Assembly (NCBI RefSeq): GCF_029854705.2
Contig: NZ_CP139035.1
Location: 62,001 to 126,000, forward strand
Source of the DNA: Akkermansia sp. N21116
GTDB lineage: Bacteria; Verrucomicrobiota; Verrucomicrobiia; Verrucomicrobiales; Akkermansiaceae
Direction of reading: 5' to 3'
DNA: 64,000 nucleotides
In this document: piece by piece, positions 1 to 9,620 of the stretch
Numbering within the stretch: the stretch's first letter is position 1
How the letters are laid out: each line of letters opens with the position of its first letter
Position numbers and translations under genes: made by a program
The notes under the pieces: model-generated
What the model was told of the DNA's origin: nothing
Seen by the model: the letters and a program-made list of their open reading frames with translations, nothing else
Databases searched by the model: none

Positions 1-4
1 GCCC

Positions 5-44
5 CTGCCCTGCAGCCTCCTTCCAGGCGGCAGGGCAGTTCTTT
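5..44 (+). terminator. Intrinsic terminator of an upstream gene
   Basis: A 9-bp perfect stem (CTGCCCTGC at 5-13, GCAGGGCAG at 30-38) is followed by TTCTTT at 39-44. It probably ends a plus-strand transcript whose gene lies before the window. No gene is visible in bases 1-163 apart from this hairpin and the next one. Confidence 0.6.
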
Positions 45-96
45 ATCAATCGAAATGTTCACAGGTTGCTATCGCCTGCACTCTAGTTTCACAGTC

Positions 97-134
97 AAAA
101 AGACGGCCCGCCCAGAGGAAAGCTGGACGGGCCG
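97..134 (-). terminator. Intrinsic terminator of the secreted enzyme at 164-3070
   Basis: A GC-rich stem (104-115 with 123-134, one mismatch) is followed on the minus strand by a run of Ts (97-101). It lies 30 bases downstream of the minus-strand stop codon at 164. Confidence 0.75.
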
Positions 135-163
135 GAGAATGGCGTAACCAATCGGAGAAGAAA

Positions 164-3070
164 TTACTTCTTCATCACGGATTCCATGCCGGGCTGCATA
201 TCGCACGTGACTGGAGCATCAGTACCGGGGAAAGCGACTTCCAGCTTGATCGGCAGGGTCGTGTTGACATGTACTTCAGAGACGTATTTTTCCGAGGGAA
301 TCACACGGTAGGTATCTCCCTTGCGTTCCACCTTGCCGTTCCAGATTTCCGGTATGCCGTCCTTGCCGACATACAACCATGTTGTCGTCAGCACATGTTC
401 GCCGAGGCACTTGAAGATTTCGTGCACATCGTTGTCGCAGGAGCCGCCCTGTGCATTCGGACCAGTCCCGTATCCGAAAACCGCCGTAGCATACGGCGCC
501 TTCCACCATGACGATATCATCGGGATAGGCTGTTCTCCCAAGGTTTGAGGCACAAATTTGCCTTTGCCGGGATGATCGGGATCTGGAGTAAACACCGATG
601 TAGCAATCCGCGGATCGACCATGAATGCCCAGTGCAGTTCTCCGGAAACAGGGTCCAGCAAATTGGCACAGGATCCCATGCCGTTCATGGCCTGGCGGAG
701 GTAATCCAGCTTGCCCGTCAAACGATACAGGTCAAAAAGCCCGTAGAGACGCCAGGCACTCCAGCCATGCGGGGAACCCATCAGGTTCGGACACCAGAGC
801 ACATCGTACTGGGATTCCCAGAACCGAAGCGAGGCATTATTCATACGGCTATCCGGCTGGACGATCTGTGACAGGCAACGGTGCTTGGCCACAAGCTCCT
901 CGGCTGCTTTGATATATCCTGCCTTCTTTTCCGGACGGGCGAAAGAACGAGCCCATTGGGCAAGCTGGGTGTAGGAACAGGAAATCATGCCGTCCTCAAA
1001 CGTCATTTCGCCTTCCGTCTCAATGTTGTCGAGGTTGCGTGCCAGGTCGTCCATGGCTTTCTCCACGGAAGCGTACTGGCGATCGTACCGTTCCTTCCAA
1101 ACCGGATCGGATGCGGACAGTCTGCGTTCGACATCCATGACTTCCATGATGGACTTGCCGATGTAAATCACGCTTGTATAATGAGTTCTACCGCTGCGAT
1201 AGGCACCATCCTCCTTCTGCGTTTTCATCACGAAATCACACAACATGGCAGCACGTTCCAGATCCTTGATGTCTCCCGTCAGGAGGTAGCGTTGTGCATA
1301 AAGGGAAGCCGCGCAGGCGTGATTCTGGATGCGGTGTGGCAGGGCAGGAGCAGTCGGTTGCATCGTTTCGAGATTGTACATCGTGGGGAACAATTCGTTG
1401 AAATCCTTGTCCAATTGTTCATCCAGCTCCTTGTCCGGCTCAAACTGGCTCCACCGGAATGAAGGGAAGAATCCATACCATCCCTCGACATGGGTTCCCG
1501 CTTTCTGTTTCGCTTTCACCGCCCACTTGCGGGCTCCGTCCATGTACCAGGACCATGGATGCCTGACAGTCAGAACCATTTCCGATTCCTTGCCGGAACC
1601 GTTCTTGATACGAAGGCGGTAAAATCCAGGCGTCTCCGGCAATGTCACCACAGCTTTTCCGTCCTGCATGCGAATGGGCGTGGCGGACTGACCGCACAAG
1701 GCCCATTCCACGGAAGCCCCCGGGCCAGCCAAGGCAATTTCCACTTCTTCACCGGGTTCACCTGTATACTTGTCAGTCGTGCCGAAAGGTGCTCCCGTGT
1801 ATCTGGCCGCAACAGACGGAACATCGGCCAGCGACGGAACATCGGCCAGATAAACCGTCCATGTACGTTCTTCTCCGGGTTTCAGAAGGGAAGATTGCTG
1901 CGGATATCTGGACGGCAGAGGTTGATCCGCGAGGAGATCCAAAACAATGCCATTGATCCGGTGTCCTCCGTTATTGTAATGCAGATGCCAGGATGAGACG
2001 GGGTCTGGAGAAAAGATGCCGACAATGCTCCCTTGAGGAGACATCGCATACCCCCAGAAATGAGTCGGTTCACAACGGAGGAACGAGGGAAAATGCCGGG
2101 TGTCCCACTGAGGATAACTGATCATGCAGGTATCAATCCCCAAATTCAGTTGGAGAGTATCGGCAGATAATTCCTCATCTCCTGTATTCTTGACCCGTAT
2201 CTTGACAGCCAGAGCGTCATCCTCCACGGCATATGTCAGTCCGGCTTGCAAATTGCCGTCACTGCCCTCGAAGGAAAAAGCGCCGGGGGATTCGGACAGC
2301 AACTTCATCACGGGCCGGGTCTCTCCGCCGCTCTTCCTCACCAACTTCAGACTGGGTCCGCCAAGATCCCCCCGGAACAATTCCACTTTGCCCCCATTCA
2401 GCGTCAGTTCGCGCAACAACCCGCTCTGCTTGTCAAACGAAGCGCCTACCCGTCCATCCTTCAACACCACACAAGGAGGGGGCTGGACATTCCCCTCCGT
2501 ACAATTGATCCGGGAAAAATACCCTTTCATGGCATACGTCCGCACGCCGACAAAGGCAATTTGCGGCAATTTGACAGCCGACACAGAATCCCAACCGACC
2601 GGTTCCGGAGCTCCCTTGTCCCAAGCCTTAAAACGCTGTTCCCCGTCACTGACCTGGAGTTTCAGAAGAATCGTCCCTCCTTTTTTGAAAGATCGTTCCA
2701 CCATTGATTCCCCATAAAATCCGGATTTCATCCTTCCGTTTTCATTAAAAATGACCATGCCATAAGCCACATCGCGATCATTGGGCCCAATCAGGGCAAT
2801 CGCTCCGGATGACCATTGTTCCGGATTTTCCGGCACCTTCAACTCGGCCGTTACTTCCAAATTGGCTTCCTGAGCCGGGACATGCGCCAATTTCGGCATT
2901 CCCGCCTTGAGCAAACCGTCTACAACCAACGCAGCTCCATCCTGGGATTTTACCCCCAGACTACGATTGTTTTTTCCATCCGGCAAGGGCATCCATTCTC
3001 TCGGTTCGGCCGCCTGCGAGGACCATAACATAGGCATCAACGAAAGATAAGCAAGAGAAGATAGCTTCAT
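164..3070 (-). CDS. Secreted (alpha/alpha)6-type enzyme, putative glycoside hydrolase or lyase
   Basis: This is a large exported protein of 968 residues that I do not recognise as a named family. The start at 3070 gives a typical signal peptide (MKLSSLAYLSLM... ending near SSQAA); the reading frame extends 28 codons upstream, but those residues are not signal-like. Residues about 25-210 look like a beta-rich carbohydrate-binding or jelly-roll module, the middle is beta-sandwich-like, and residues about 500-900 are helix-rich with Trp- and Tyr-rich patches (for example HVEGWYGFFPSFRW), as in (alpha/alpha)6 toroid glycosidases and polysaccharide lyases. A short internal tandem duplication gives LADVPSLADVPS. 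It is divergent from a secreted phosphoesterase, with about 90 bases between the starts. The enzymatic class is inferred from composition and repeats only. Confidence 0.55.
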   Translation of the reverse strand: MKLSSLAYLSLMPMLWSSQAAEPREWMPLPDGKNNRSLGVKSQDGAALVVDGLLKAGMPKLAHVPAQEANLEVTAELKVPENPEQWSSGAIALIGPNDRDVAYGMVIFNENGRMKSGFYGESMVERSFKKGGTILLKLQVSDGEQRFKAWDKGAPEPVGWDSVSAVKLPQIAFVGVRTYAMKGYFSRINCTEGNVQPPPCVVLKDGRVGASFDKQSGLLRELTLNGGKVELFRGDLGGPSLKLVRKSGGETRPVMKLLSESPGAFSFEGSDGNLQAGLTYAVEDDALAVKIRVKNTGDEELSADTLQLNLGIDTCMISYPQWDTRHFPSFLRCEPTHFWGYAMSPQGSIVGIFSPDPVSSWHLHYNNGGHRINGIVLDLLADQPLPSRYPQQSSLLKPGEERTWTVYLADVPSLADVPSVAARYTGAPFGTTDKYTGEPGEEVEIALAGPGASVEWALCGQSATPIRMQDGKAVVTLPETPGFYRLRIKNGSGKESEMVLTVRHPWSWYMDGARKWAVKAKQKAGTHVEGWYGFFPSFRWSQFEPDKELDEQLDKDFNELFPTMYNLETMQPTAPALPHRIQNHACAASLYAQRYLLTGDIKDLERAAMLCDFVMKTQKEDGAYRSGRTHYTSVIYIGKSIMEVMDVERRLSASDPVWKERYDRQYASVEKAMDDLARNLDNIETEGEMTFEDGMISCSYTQLAQWARSFARPEKKAGYIKAAEELVAKHRCLSQIVQPDSRMNNASLRFWESQYDVLWCPNLMGSPHGWSAWRLYGLFDLYRLTGKLDYLRQAMNGMGSCANLLDPVSGELHWAFMVDPRIATSVFTPDPDHPGKGKFVPQTLGEQPIPMISSWWKAPYATAVFGYGTGPNAQGGSCDNDVHEIFKCLGEHVLTTTWLYVGKDGIPEIWNGKVERKGDTYRVIPSEKYVSEVHVNTTLPIKLEVAFPGTDAPVTCDMQPGMESVMKK

Positions 3071-3160
3071 ATCCCGGTATATACGCGATGAAGAAGCGAA
3101 ATCTTCCAGTATTCTTCCATTCCTGAAAGAATATCTCTCTGAAAATCGTACCACATCAAG

Positions 3161-4357
3161 ATGAAAAACGCTCTTTTCCCGATCTTCTGCCTGTCTGCTG
3201 CAACAGCTCTCGTCTGCTCTGCCGAAAACTACTCATTCGATCACGGCCCCTACCTGCAGGAATTGACAGACGACGGTGTCACCATCGTTTTCACCACATC
3301 CGGCAAAGGTTATTCCTGGGTAGAAATCCGGGAAAAAAGCGCCGGAGAACAAGCTCCCGGAGAATCATACTGGACATCCAAAGACGGATTGAAAGAAGCC
3401 GACAACACGCTTCATGCCATCCGCATTCCCGACCTCAAGCCCAACACGGCCTACCAGTACAAACTCCATTCCAAGGAAATTACTAAATTCGCCCCCTACC
3501 GGGTAACGTTTGGAGAAGAAATCGCCTCGCCCTGGTACGATTTCAAAACATTCGATCCGCAAGCCACCACCTGTTCCGTAATCGCCATGAGCGATGTCCA
3601 CGACCACACGGACCAGTTGAAGGATCTACTCAAGTTCGGAGACTACAATACCTGCGACGCCATCTTCTATGTGGGGGACATGTTGAGCAACAGTTTCGAA
3701 AAAAACTGGGCCTTCAAAAGCTACATTGATGCCAGTACCGAGATGTTCGCTAAAAACAAGCCTTTCATCTTCGTCCGCGGCAACCATGAAACGCGCGGCC
3801 CCGTCGCCCGCATGATCCCTGCCTACACACCCCGCACCAATGGGGAAATTTACGGAACGCAACGCATAGGCAACACATTCTTCGTCTTCCTCGATACCGG
3901 GGAAGACAAACCGAACGACCACCGGGAATACTTCGGCCTCGTCGATTTCGATACCTACCGTACCCGACAAGCCAAATGGCTCTCCAAAGTCGTTGAAACA
4001 CCCGAATACAAACAGGCAGCCTGCCGCATCGTCTTCAGCCATTTCCCGATCTCGGAAATCGAACAATACAACAGCAAACTTCCCGACGGACAAAGCCACG
4101 GCATGAAAGATGCCAGCGACAAAATGCTCAAAATCCTCAACAACGCAAACGTCGATCTCATGGTCGCAGGGCACACGCACCGATTCGCCTATCATGAACC
4201 GGTTCCCGGCAAGCGCAATTTTCCTATCCTCGTCGGCAGCAATAAAAGCGCCGTCCGTCTTGACATCGAAAACGGCACCATCAAGGCTCAAGCCTACGAT
4301 ATAGAGAACAAGCCCCTGCTGGAAACCACGCTCGGACGCCGGGAAGGATCAAAATAG
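3161..4357 (+). CDS. Secreted metallophosphoesterase, purple-acid-phosphatase-like
   Basis: The 398-residue protein begins with a signal peptide (cleavage near VCSA-EN). An N-terminal fibronectin-III-like domain (about 25-130) is followed by a calcineurin-like phosphoesterase domain. The metal-binding motifs are all present: SDVHDH (D145, H147), GDM, GNHE (207-210), a lone His in SHFP, and GHTH (337-340). Proteins of this build hydrolyse phosphate esters outside the cytoplasm. The stop codon overlaps the 3' end of the convergent poxB gene by 9 bases. It may release phosphate from host or dietary phosphoesters, which fits the nearby phosphonate genes, but the substrate cannot be read from sequence. 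Confidence 0.85.
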   Translation: MKNALFPIFCLSAATALVCSAENYSFDHGPYLQELTDDGVTIVFTTSGKGYSWVEIREKSAGEQAPGESYWTSKDGLKEADNTLHAIRIPDLKPNTAYQYKLHSKEITKFAPYRVTFGEEIASPWYDFKTFDPQATTCSVIAMSDVHDHTDQLKDLLKFGDYNTCDAIFYVGDMLSNSFEKNWAFKSYIDASTEMFAKNKPFIFVRGNHETRGPVARMIPAYTPRTNGEIYGTQRIGNTFFVFLDTGEDKPNDHREYFGLVDFDTYRTRQAKWLSKVVETPEYKQAACRIVFSHFPISEIEQYNSKLPDGQSHGMKDASDKMLKILNNANVDLMVAGHTHRFAYHEPVPGKRNFPILVGSNKSAVRLDIENGTIKAQAYDIENKPLLETTLGRREGSK

Positions 4358-6073
4358 TTTGCGGTTTCCCGCCAGAGTGTCCCACACCTGCCCGACTTCC
4401 CCGTTCAATGTCTGTTTGACCATAGACAGGGAAAACGAAGCAGCCTGCCCGATACTGATGTAAGGAGGCAGTGAAATGGCATTCCTGTCCACGACGGCAT
4501 CCAGCAAAGCCGGGCCGGGATAGTCGAGGAATTCTTTGACAAGGCGTTCGATATCGCACGGCTTTTCGAGGCGGAATCCACGGATGCCGACAGCTCTCGC
4601 CAAATCCGCAAACGATGGGTTATGCAAATCAATCTGACTCGGGACAAGCCCGGCAGCCTCCATCTCCAACTGGATGAAATCAAGACAGTCGTTATTATAG
4701 ACGACAAGCTTGATGGGAAGTTTGTACTGGGCCACAGTAATGAGATCTCCTGCCAGCATGGAGAATCCACCGTCGCCACACAAGGCAATCACCTGTCTTC
4801 CCGGGAAGGCAGCCTGAGCCCCGATTGCCATCGGCATGGCATCCGCCATGGACCCGTGGGAGAAGGAACCGATCAAATTCCTGCCTTTCGTCGCACAAAT
4901 ATAGCGGGCCGCCCATATGCAGGGAGTTCCCGTATCAATTGTGAACACGGCATCATTGTCCGCCAGAGCATTGAGGGCTGTCGTCAGGTGTTCCGGACGA
5001 ATGGGGGGCTTTTCCGAATCCGGCTCAATGTAGGCATTCATTTTCTTGATCTGGTGTCCATGTCTCTTGAGGGACTCTGTCAGATGAATGCCATTATCCT
5101 TGGTATGAACCAATGGAGCAAGGGCATCCGCCGTCGATCCCGCATCGCCGCAAATTCCCAGATCCAGTCGACAGCGACGGCCAAGGTACTCTCCGCGGAT
5201 GTCGATTTGCACGACCTTGACATTGGTAGGAATAAAATTCTGATAGGGGAAATCCGTTCCCCACATCACCAGTAAATCGCACCGCTTCATCGCCTCGTAG
5301 GCATCACCCCATCCAAGAAGCCCCGTCATTCCCACGCCATTGGGGTTGTCGTATTCGAAGATTTCCTTGCCACGCCACGTATAGGCGACGGGAGCTTTTA
5401 ATTTTTGAGCCAGGACCGCAATCTTGTGTTCCGAGCCGGCACAGCCAATCCCGCAAAAGAACGTAATTTTTTCACTCGCATTCACTAATTCCGCCAAAGC
5501 CTTGATTTCAGAATCGGCAGGCACGAGCCGCGGATTGGAAAACGCGGGGGGATGCACCAGTTCCCGGCCCTCCGCCTTGGAGGCGGCAACATCTCCCGGC
5601 AGAACAATCACGCCAACATCCTGACGCGCATAGGCATGCTGGATCGCTGAAAGCAACACGCGGGGAACCTGCTCCGGTTCCGATGCCAGTTCGGAATAAA
5701 CACTGCACTCGCGGAACAATTCTTCCGGATGAGTTGCCTGAAAATAATCCACTCCAACCTGGCTTTGCGGAATGTGGGAGGCGATAGCCAAAACCCGGGC
5801 ATGGCTTCTGTGAGCATCAAAAAGACCGTTGATCAAGTGCAAGTTGCCGGGGCCGCTACTGCCACAGCATACGGCCAGACTGCCGGTCAGTTGCGCCTCC
5901 GCACTAGCGGCAAACGCTGCGACTTCTTCATGACGGACATGGATCCATTCAATCGTCTTTTTCCGGCGGAGGGCATCCGTAATGGGATTCAAACTGTCCC
6001 CGACTATACCGTAGATCCTTTTGATCCCGGACTGCTCCAATATGTCAACAACCTGATCTGCTACCGAATACAT
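4349..6073 (-). CDS. poxB: Pyruvate dehydrogenase (quinone) / pyruvate oxidase
   Basis: The 574-residue protein has the three-domain build of thiamine-diphosphate enzymes: an N-terminal Pyr domain with the catalytic Glu in HVRHEEVAAFAA, a central FAD/nucleotide-like domain, and a C-terminal PP domain with the ThDP motif GDGG...NND at about 430-460. The length matches E. coli PoxB (572 residues). The enzyme decarboxylates pyruvate to acetate and CO2 and passes electrons to the quinone pool at the membrane. No acetolactate synthase small subunit is nearby, which argues against AHAS. It is convergent with and overlaps the phosphoesterase gene, and is divergent from the porin gene with a 151-base spacer. 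I see no clear Shine-Dalgarno sequence. Confidence 0.88.
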   Translation of the reverse strand: MYSVADQVVDILEQSGIKRIYGIVGDSLNPITDALRRKKTIEWIHVRHEEVAAFAASAEAQLTGSLAVCCGSSGPGNLHLINGLFDAHRSHARVLAIASHIPQSQVGVDYFQATHPEELFRECSVYSELASEPEQVPRVLLSAIQHAYARQDVGVIVLPGDVAASKAEGRELVHPPAFSNPRLVPADSEIKALAELVNASEKITFFCGIGCAGSEHKIAVLAQKLKAPVAYTWRGKEIFEYDNPNGVGMTGLLGWGDAYEAMKRCDLLVMWGTDFPYQNFIPTNVKVVQIDIRGEYLGRRCRLDLGICGDAGSTADALAPLVHTKDNGIHLTESLKRHGHQIKKMNAYIEPDSEKPPIRPEHLTTALNALADNDAVFTIDTGTPCIWAARYICATKGRNLIGSFSHGSMADAMPMAIGAQAAFPGRQVIALCGDGGFSMLAGDLITVAQYKLPIKLVVYNNDCLDFIQLEMEAAGLVPSQIDLHNPSFADLARAVGIRGFRLEKPCDIERLVKEFLDYPGPALLDAVVDRNAISLPPYISIGQAASFSLSMVKQTLNGEVGQVWDTLAGNRKLF

Positions 6074-6224
6074 ACCGATTAGACCAATCAGAGACGGAAG
6101 CGATCAACACTTCTCCAAGAAATCTATACAAATGACGCAACAAAACGGTCACTTATGTGTCCATTTCCTAACCATAAATCCGTTCTCGTCCTGAAAAAAA
6201 TGGTTACTCTGCGAATCGTAGCTT

Positions 6225-7532
6225 ATGAAAAACAACAACACTCCCCTCATTCTGACATCGTTGCTCGCAGGAGCTTCCATGATCCAACTTGCCGGAGCCG
6301 CCACACCGACGACAGTTGCCGCAACGCAACCGGAGGTTACTCCTTCCATCACCAAAAACATCTACTTCTGGGATCAGGCTTTCGGGCTCGCACCCCAAAA
6401 GAAAGTACATCTCTATAAAAACAGTAACAACCCCTATATTCAGGAAGTCAACGTCAGCCTCCGCATGCAATACCAGGCCGGATGGGTGGACGGACAAGTC
6501 GGCAACTATGACGGCAGCCGCAACTGGACGGACGGATACCGCCGTTTCCGTGCGGGCTGGAACGCCAAAGTATTGAATGACTTCAAACTCCAAAACGTCT
6601 GGAACATCGGAGGCGTAAACAGCACCGGTTCCTGGAACAAATCCCAGGGATCCTGGGATGATCACAGCCAAACGTCAGCCAGCCTCTACGAAGCATTCAT
6701 CCAATACAATTACAAGGACAAGGGCTACACTTTCGCCTTCGGTAAAACCAACCCGGAAATCTACGCCGAAAACCGCGTTTCATCCAGTTCCCTCAAAGTG
6801 CCGGAATTCTCCATCGTCGAATCGACTGTCCTCTTTGACTCCGTCTGGGGGTTCTGGGCTGCCAACGACACCAAAAAGGACAAACTCGGCTACTACATCG
6901 GCATCTGGTCGGGAACAAGCGACTCCAATAAACAAATCTGGGGTACATGGGAAAATTGCTTCACCACGGTGGAACTCTCCTATGGTCTTGACAAGATCCT
7001 TCTGGACAAGGGGCGTTTCTACATTGACTGGGTTCACAGCTTTGCCGATGCGGACAAGCCTCTGGCCGGTAGAAGCAGTACTTTCGTCGGTTCCCAGAAC
7101 GAAGACGTTTTGTCCGCCTACTACATCGGCAAGCAAGGTAAATTCGGCATTACCGTTGAAGGGCTTTGGGCACTCAAGAGCAACAACAAGGACGCCGACG
7201 ATATGTTCGGTCTTGTCGTGCTGCCCACCTACTCCATCACAGATCACGTCGAGGCCGTGGCCCGTTTCCAGTTTGCCTCTGGCGACAATGCCGTCAACGT
7301 CGGCAAAAACCGCTATGTCAAGGCTCTCCAAAGACAATCTCCGGGCTACGCCGATTCCTACTATGCCATCGGTGGCGGGTTCAACTTCTACGTCTATAGC
7401 GCAGAACCTTCCCGTCTGAAAATCATGACAATGATGGAATACTGCAACTCCACCGTCAGTCAGGAAAACAAAGCCAAAAACGCCGGATTCACCGGTTGGC
7501 AGTTTATCTGTGGTGCCTATCTCAACTTCTAA
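6225..7532 (+). CDS. OprP/OprO-like outer-membrane porin
   Basis: The 435-residue protein has a signal peptide (cleavage near LAGAATP) and alternating-hydrophobicity strands rich in Tyr, Trp and Asn. It ends in an aromatic residue (GAYLNF), the usual C-terminal signal of outer-membrane barrels. Stretches such as YEAFIQYNY and FAFGKTNPEIYAENR resemble the phosphate-selective porin O/P family. It stands directly upstream of the AEP catabolic and transport genes on the same strand, so I infer a role in phosphonate or phosphate entry. A strong hairpin at 7587-7642 separates it from phnX, so it is probably expressed at a higher level than the genes that follow. The start has no Shine-Dalgarno sequence. 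Confidence 0.75.
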   Translation: MKNNNTPLILTSLLAGASMIQLAGAATPTTVAATQPEVTPSITKNIYFWDQAFGLAPQKKVHLYKNSNNPYIQEVNVSLRMQYQAGWVDGQVGNYDGSRNWTDGYRRFRAGWNAKVLNDFKLQNVWNIGGVNSTGSWNKSQGSWDDHSQTSASLYEAFIQYNYKDKGYTFAFGKTNPEIYAENRVSSSSLKVPEFSIVESTVLFDSVWGFWAANDTKKDKLGYYIGIWSGTSDSNKQIWGTWENCFTTVELSYGLDKILLDKGRFYIDWVHSFADADKPLAGRSSTFVGSQNEDVLSAYYIGKQGKFGITVEGLWALKSNNKDADDMFGLVVLPTYSITDHVEAVARFQFASGDNAVNVGKNRYVKALQRQSPGYADSYYAIGGGFNFYVYSAEPSRLKIMTMMEYCNSTVSQENKAKNAGFTGWQFICGAYLNF

Positions 7533-7586
7533 AGAAATCATCATCCCCAAGAATTTGTTACGATAAAGACACAGTAAATTTCTTAG

Positions 7587-7642
7587 CGGACCAGTGTGTT
7601 TCGGATAGGTTCGATCCGTTCGGCACACTGGTCCGTTCTTTT
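7587..7642 (+). terminator. Terminator or attenuating hairpin between porin and phnX
   Basis: A perfect 12-bp stem (7587-7598 with 7624-7635) encloses a smaller stem (CGGAT with ATCCG) and is followed by TTCTTTT. It lies 54 bases after the porin stop and 37 before the phnX start. It would end most porin transcripts and let a fraction read into the catabolic genes. Confidence 0.8.
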
Positions 7643-7678
7643 ATCAAAATATCCAACATTGGATCTTCATACAACGCC

Positions 7679-8467
7679 ATGAGCAAAATCAACTGCATCA
7701 TTATGGACTGGGCGGGTACCGCCATCGATTTCGGCTGCTTCGCCCCCCTCCATGTCTTCCTCCGCGTCTTTGCCGAGAAAAACATTAAAATCACCTACCG
7801 CCAGGCACGGGAACCGATGGGGTTGCTGAAAATCGATCACATCCGCGCTATCCTCTCAATGCCTCCAATCCGCGAACAATTCCGGGCAGTTCATGGCAGG
7901 GATTGGACGGAAGAGGATGTCCTCGGAATGTACGAAAGTTTCGAACGACATCTCTTCGCCTCGCTCAAGGATTTCACGACTCCCATCCCCGGCGTTATCG
8001 AAACACTCGAAGCACTCAAAGCACAAGGCATCAAAATCGGTTCCACCACAGGCTACACGGCAGCCATGATGGATATCGTTCGTCCTGAAGCCGCAGCCAA
8101 AGGCTACGTGGTCGACAACCTTGTCACTCCTACCAATCTGCCCTCCGGCCGCCCAGCGCCTTACATGATCTACCAAAACATGATCGACCTGGCCATCCCC
8201 TCCGTCGACCAAGTCGTCAAAGTCGGGGACACCATTGCAGATATCCGGGAAGGGATTAATGCCAAAGTCCACACTGTCGGCATCATCACCGGAAGCAACG
8301 AACTCGGTCTTTCGGAAGAAGAATACGGCAACCTTCCCGCCGGAAAAATCAACGCGATGAAATCGGAAGTCCGCCAACGCATGCTTACCGCAGGAGCCCA
8401 CTACGTTATCGATTCCATCACCGATCTTCCCGCCTGCATCGACACCATCAACAAATTCAACGGATAA
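7679..8467 (+). CDS. phnX: Phosphonoacetaldehyde hydrolase (phosphonatase)
   Basis: This HAD-family enzyme of 262 residues cleaves the C-P bond of phosphonoacetaldehyde to acetaldehyde and phosphate. The nucleophile motif is [12 protein letters not shown] (DWAGT, the phosphonatase form of DxDGT), with a cap domain carrying the Schiff-base lysine region and the acidic motif [11 protein letters not shown] near the C-terminus. I chose the start at 7679, because the reading frame extending back to 7496 runs through the porin end and the terminator hairpin. It is followed after 28 bases by phnW. The length agrees with the Salmonella enzyme (270 residues). Confidence 0.93.
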   Translation: MSKINCIIMDWAGTAIDFGCFAPLHVFLRVFAEKNIKITYRQAREPMGLLKIDHIRAILSMPPIREQFRAVHGRDWTEEDVLGMYESFERHLFASLKDFTTPIPGVIETLEALKAQGIKIGSTTGYTAAMMDIVRPEAAAKGYVVDNLVTPTNLPSGRPAPYMIYQNMIDLAIPSVDQVVKVGDTIADIREGINAKVHTVGIITGSNELGLSEEEYGNLPAGKINAMKSEVRQRMLTAGAHYVIDSITDLPACIDTINKFNG

Positions 8468-8495
8468 TATAACAACCTCAAGCTTTTTACTTCAT

Positions 8496-9593
8496 ATGAG
8501 AAATTACCTCCTCCTCACACCCGGCCCCCTGAGCACATCCCCCTCCGTCCGCGAAGCCATGCTTCAGGACTGGTGTACCTGGGACAAAGACTACAACGAA
8601 GGCATTGTCTCCGTCATCCGCCAGGAGTTGCTTCGCATCACCGGACTGGACAATTCCTATACCTCAGTCCTCCTGCAGGGCAGCGGCACCTACAGCGTAG
8701 AAGCCGTCCTCGGCAGTGCAGTCAAGCCGGAAGACAAGCTTCTCATTGTCTCCAACGGAGCCTACGGGAAACGCATGGGGGACATCGCCCGCTACCACGG
8801 CCTGAACTACGCCATCATATCTCTGAAGGAAACCCTGCAGGTCACCGCCGATGTCGTCCTCAAAGCCCTTGTCGAGCACCCGGACACAACCCATCTCGCC
8901 ATGGTACACTGCGAAACGACAACAGGTATCATCAACCCCATCGAAGAAGTCGCCAAAGCTATAGAAGGACATGAACTCACTTTCATCGTTGATGCCATGA
9001 GCAGTTTCGGAGGTATCCCCATCGATATCGATGGGTTAAACATCGACTTCCTCATCAGCAGCGCCAACAAGTGCATCCAGGGTGTTCCCGGCTTTGGGTT
9101 CATCATTGCCAAACGAACCAAAATAGAATCCTGCAAGGGTACTTCCCGCAGCCTCTCCCTGGACATCTACGACCAGTGGAACGAAATGGAAAAAGGCCAT
9201 GGCAAATGGCGTTTCACTTCCCCAACACATGTTGTCCGCGCTTTCTTCCAGGCACTCAAAGAACTCAATGACGAAGGAGGGATTGCCGCGCGTCACCAGC
9301 GTTACCGGGAAAACCACAGTATTCTCGTCGAAGGTATGGAACGCCTCGGATTCAAAGCTCTTCTCCCCGCCGACGTACAATCTCCCATTATCACTTCTTT
9401 CCTGTATCCGGAAAAAGACTTCGATTTCCCCGCCTTTTACGAAGCACTCAAACAACGCGGGTTCGTCATCTATCCCGGTAAAATTTCCGAGGCTCCGACC
9501 TTCCGCATCGGCAATATAGGCGATGTCTTCCCGGAAGATTTCGAACGCCTCGTCGACCAAGTAGCCGCCATCCGAGGAAACAAAACCCGGTAA
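8496..9593 (+). CDS. phnW: 2-aminoethylphosphonate-pyruvate transaminase
   Basis: A class-V PLP aminotransferase of 365 residues that converts 2-aminoethylphosphonate and pyruvate to phosphonoacetaldehyde and alanine. The opening [18 protein letters not shown] and the PLP-lysine region [15 protein letters not shown] are characteristic of PhnW, as is the [12 protein letters not shown] segment that holds the PLP-pyridine Asp. It supplies the substrate of PhnX, encoded just upstream. The start is preceded by a pyrimidine-rich stretch and has no Shine-Dalgarno sequence. Confidence 0.94.
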   Translation: MRNYLLLTPGPLSTSPSVREAMLQDWCTWDKDYNEGIVSVIRQELLRITGLDNSYTSVLLQGSGTYSVEAVLGSAVKPEDKLLIVSNGAYGKRMGDIARYHGLNYAIISLKETLQVTADVVLKALVEHPDTTHLAMVHCETTTGIINPIEEVAKAIEGHELTFIVDAMSSFGGIPIDIDGLNIDFLISSANKCIQGVPGFGFIIAKRTKIESCKGTSRSLSLDIYDQWNEMEKGHGKWRFTSPTHVVRAFFQALKELNDEGGIAARHQRYRENHSILVEGMERLGFKALLPADVQSPIITSFLYPEKDFDFPAFYEALKQRGFVIYPGKISEAPTFRIGNIGDVFPEDFERLVDQVAAIRGNKTR

Positions 9594-9620
9594 CTTCCCA
9601 TCCTTTACCAAAACACAATT

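Noticed and set aside
1800-1860. Tandem 18-base duplication inside the secreted enzyme gene (LADVPS twice)
   Set aside because: It is a single short in-frame duplication with no sign of variable copy number; noted in the gene entry only.
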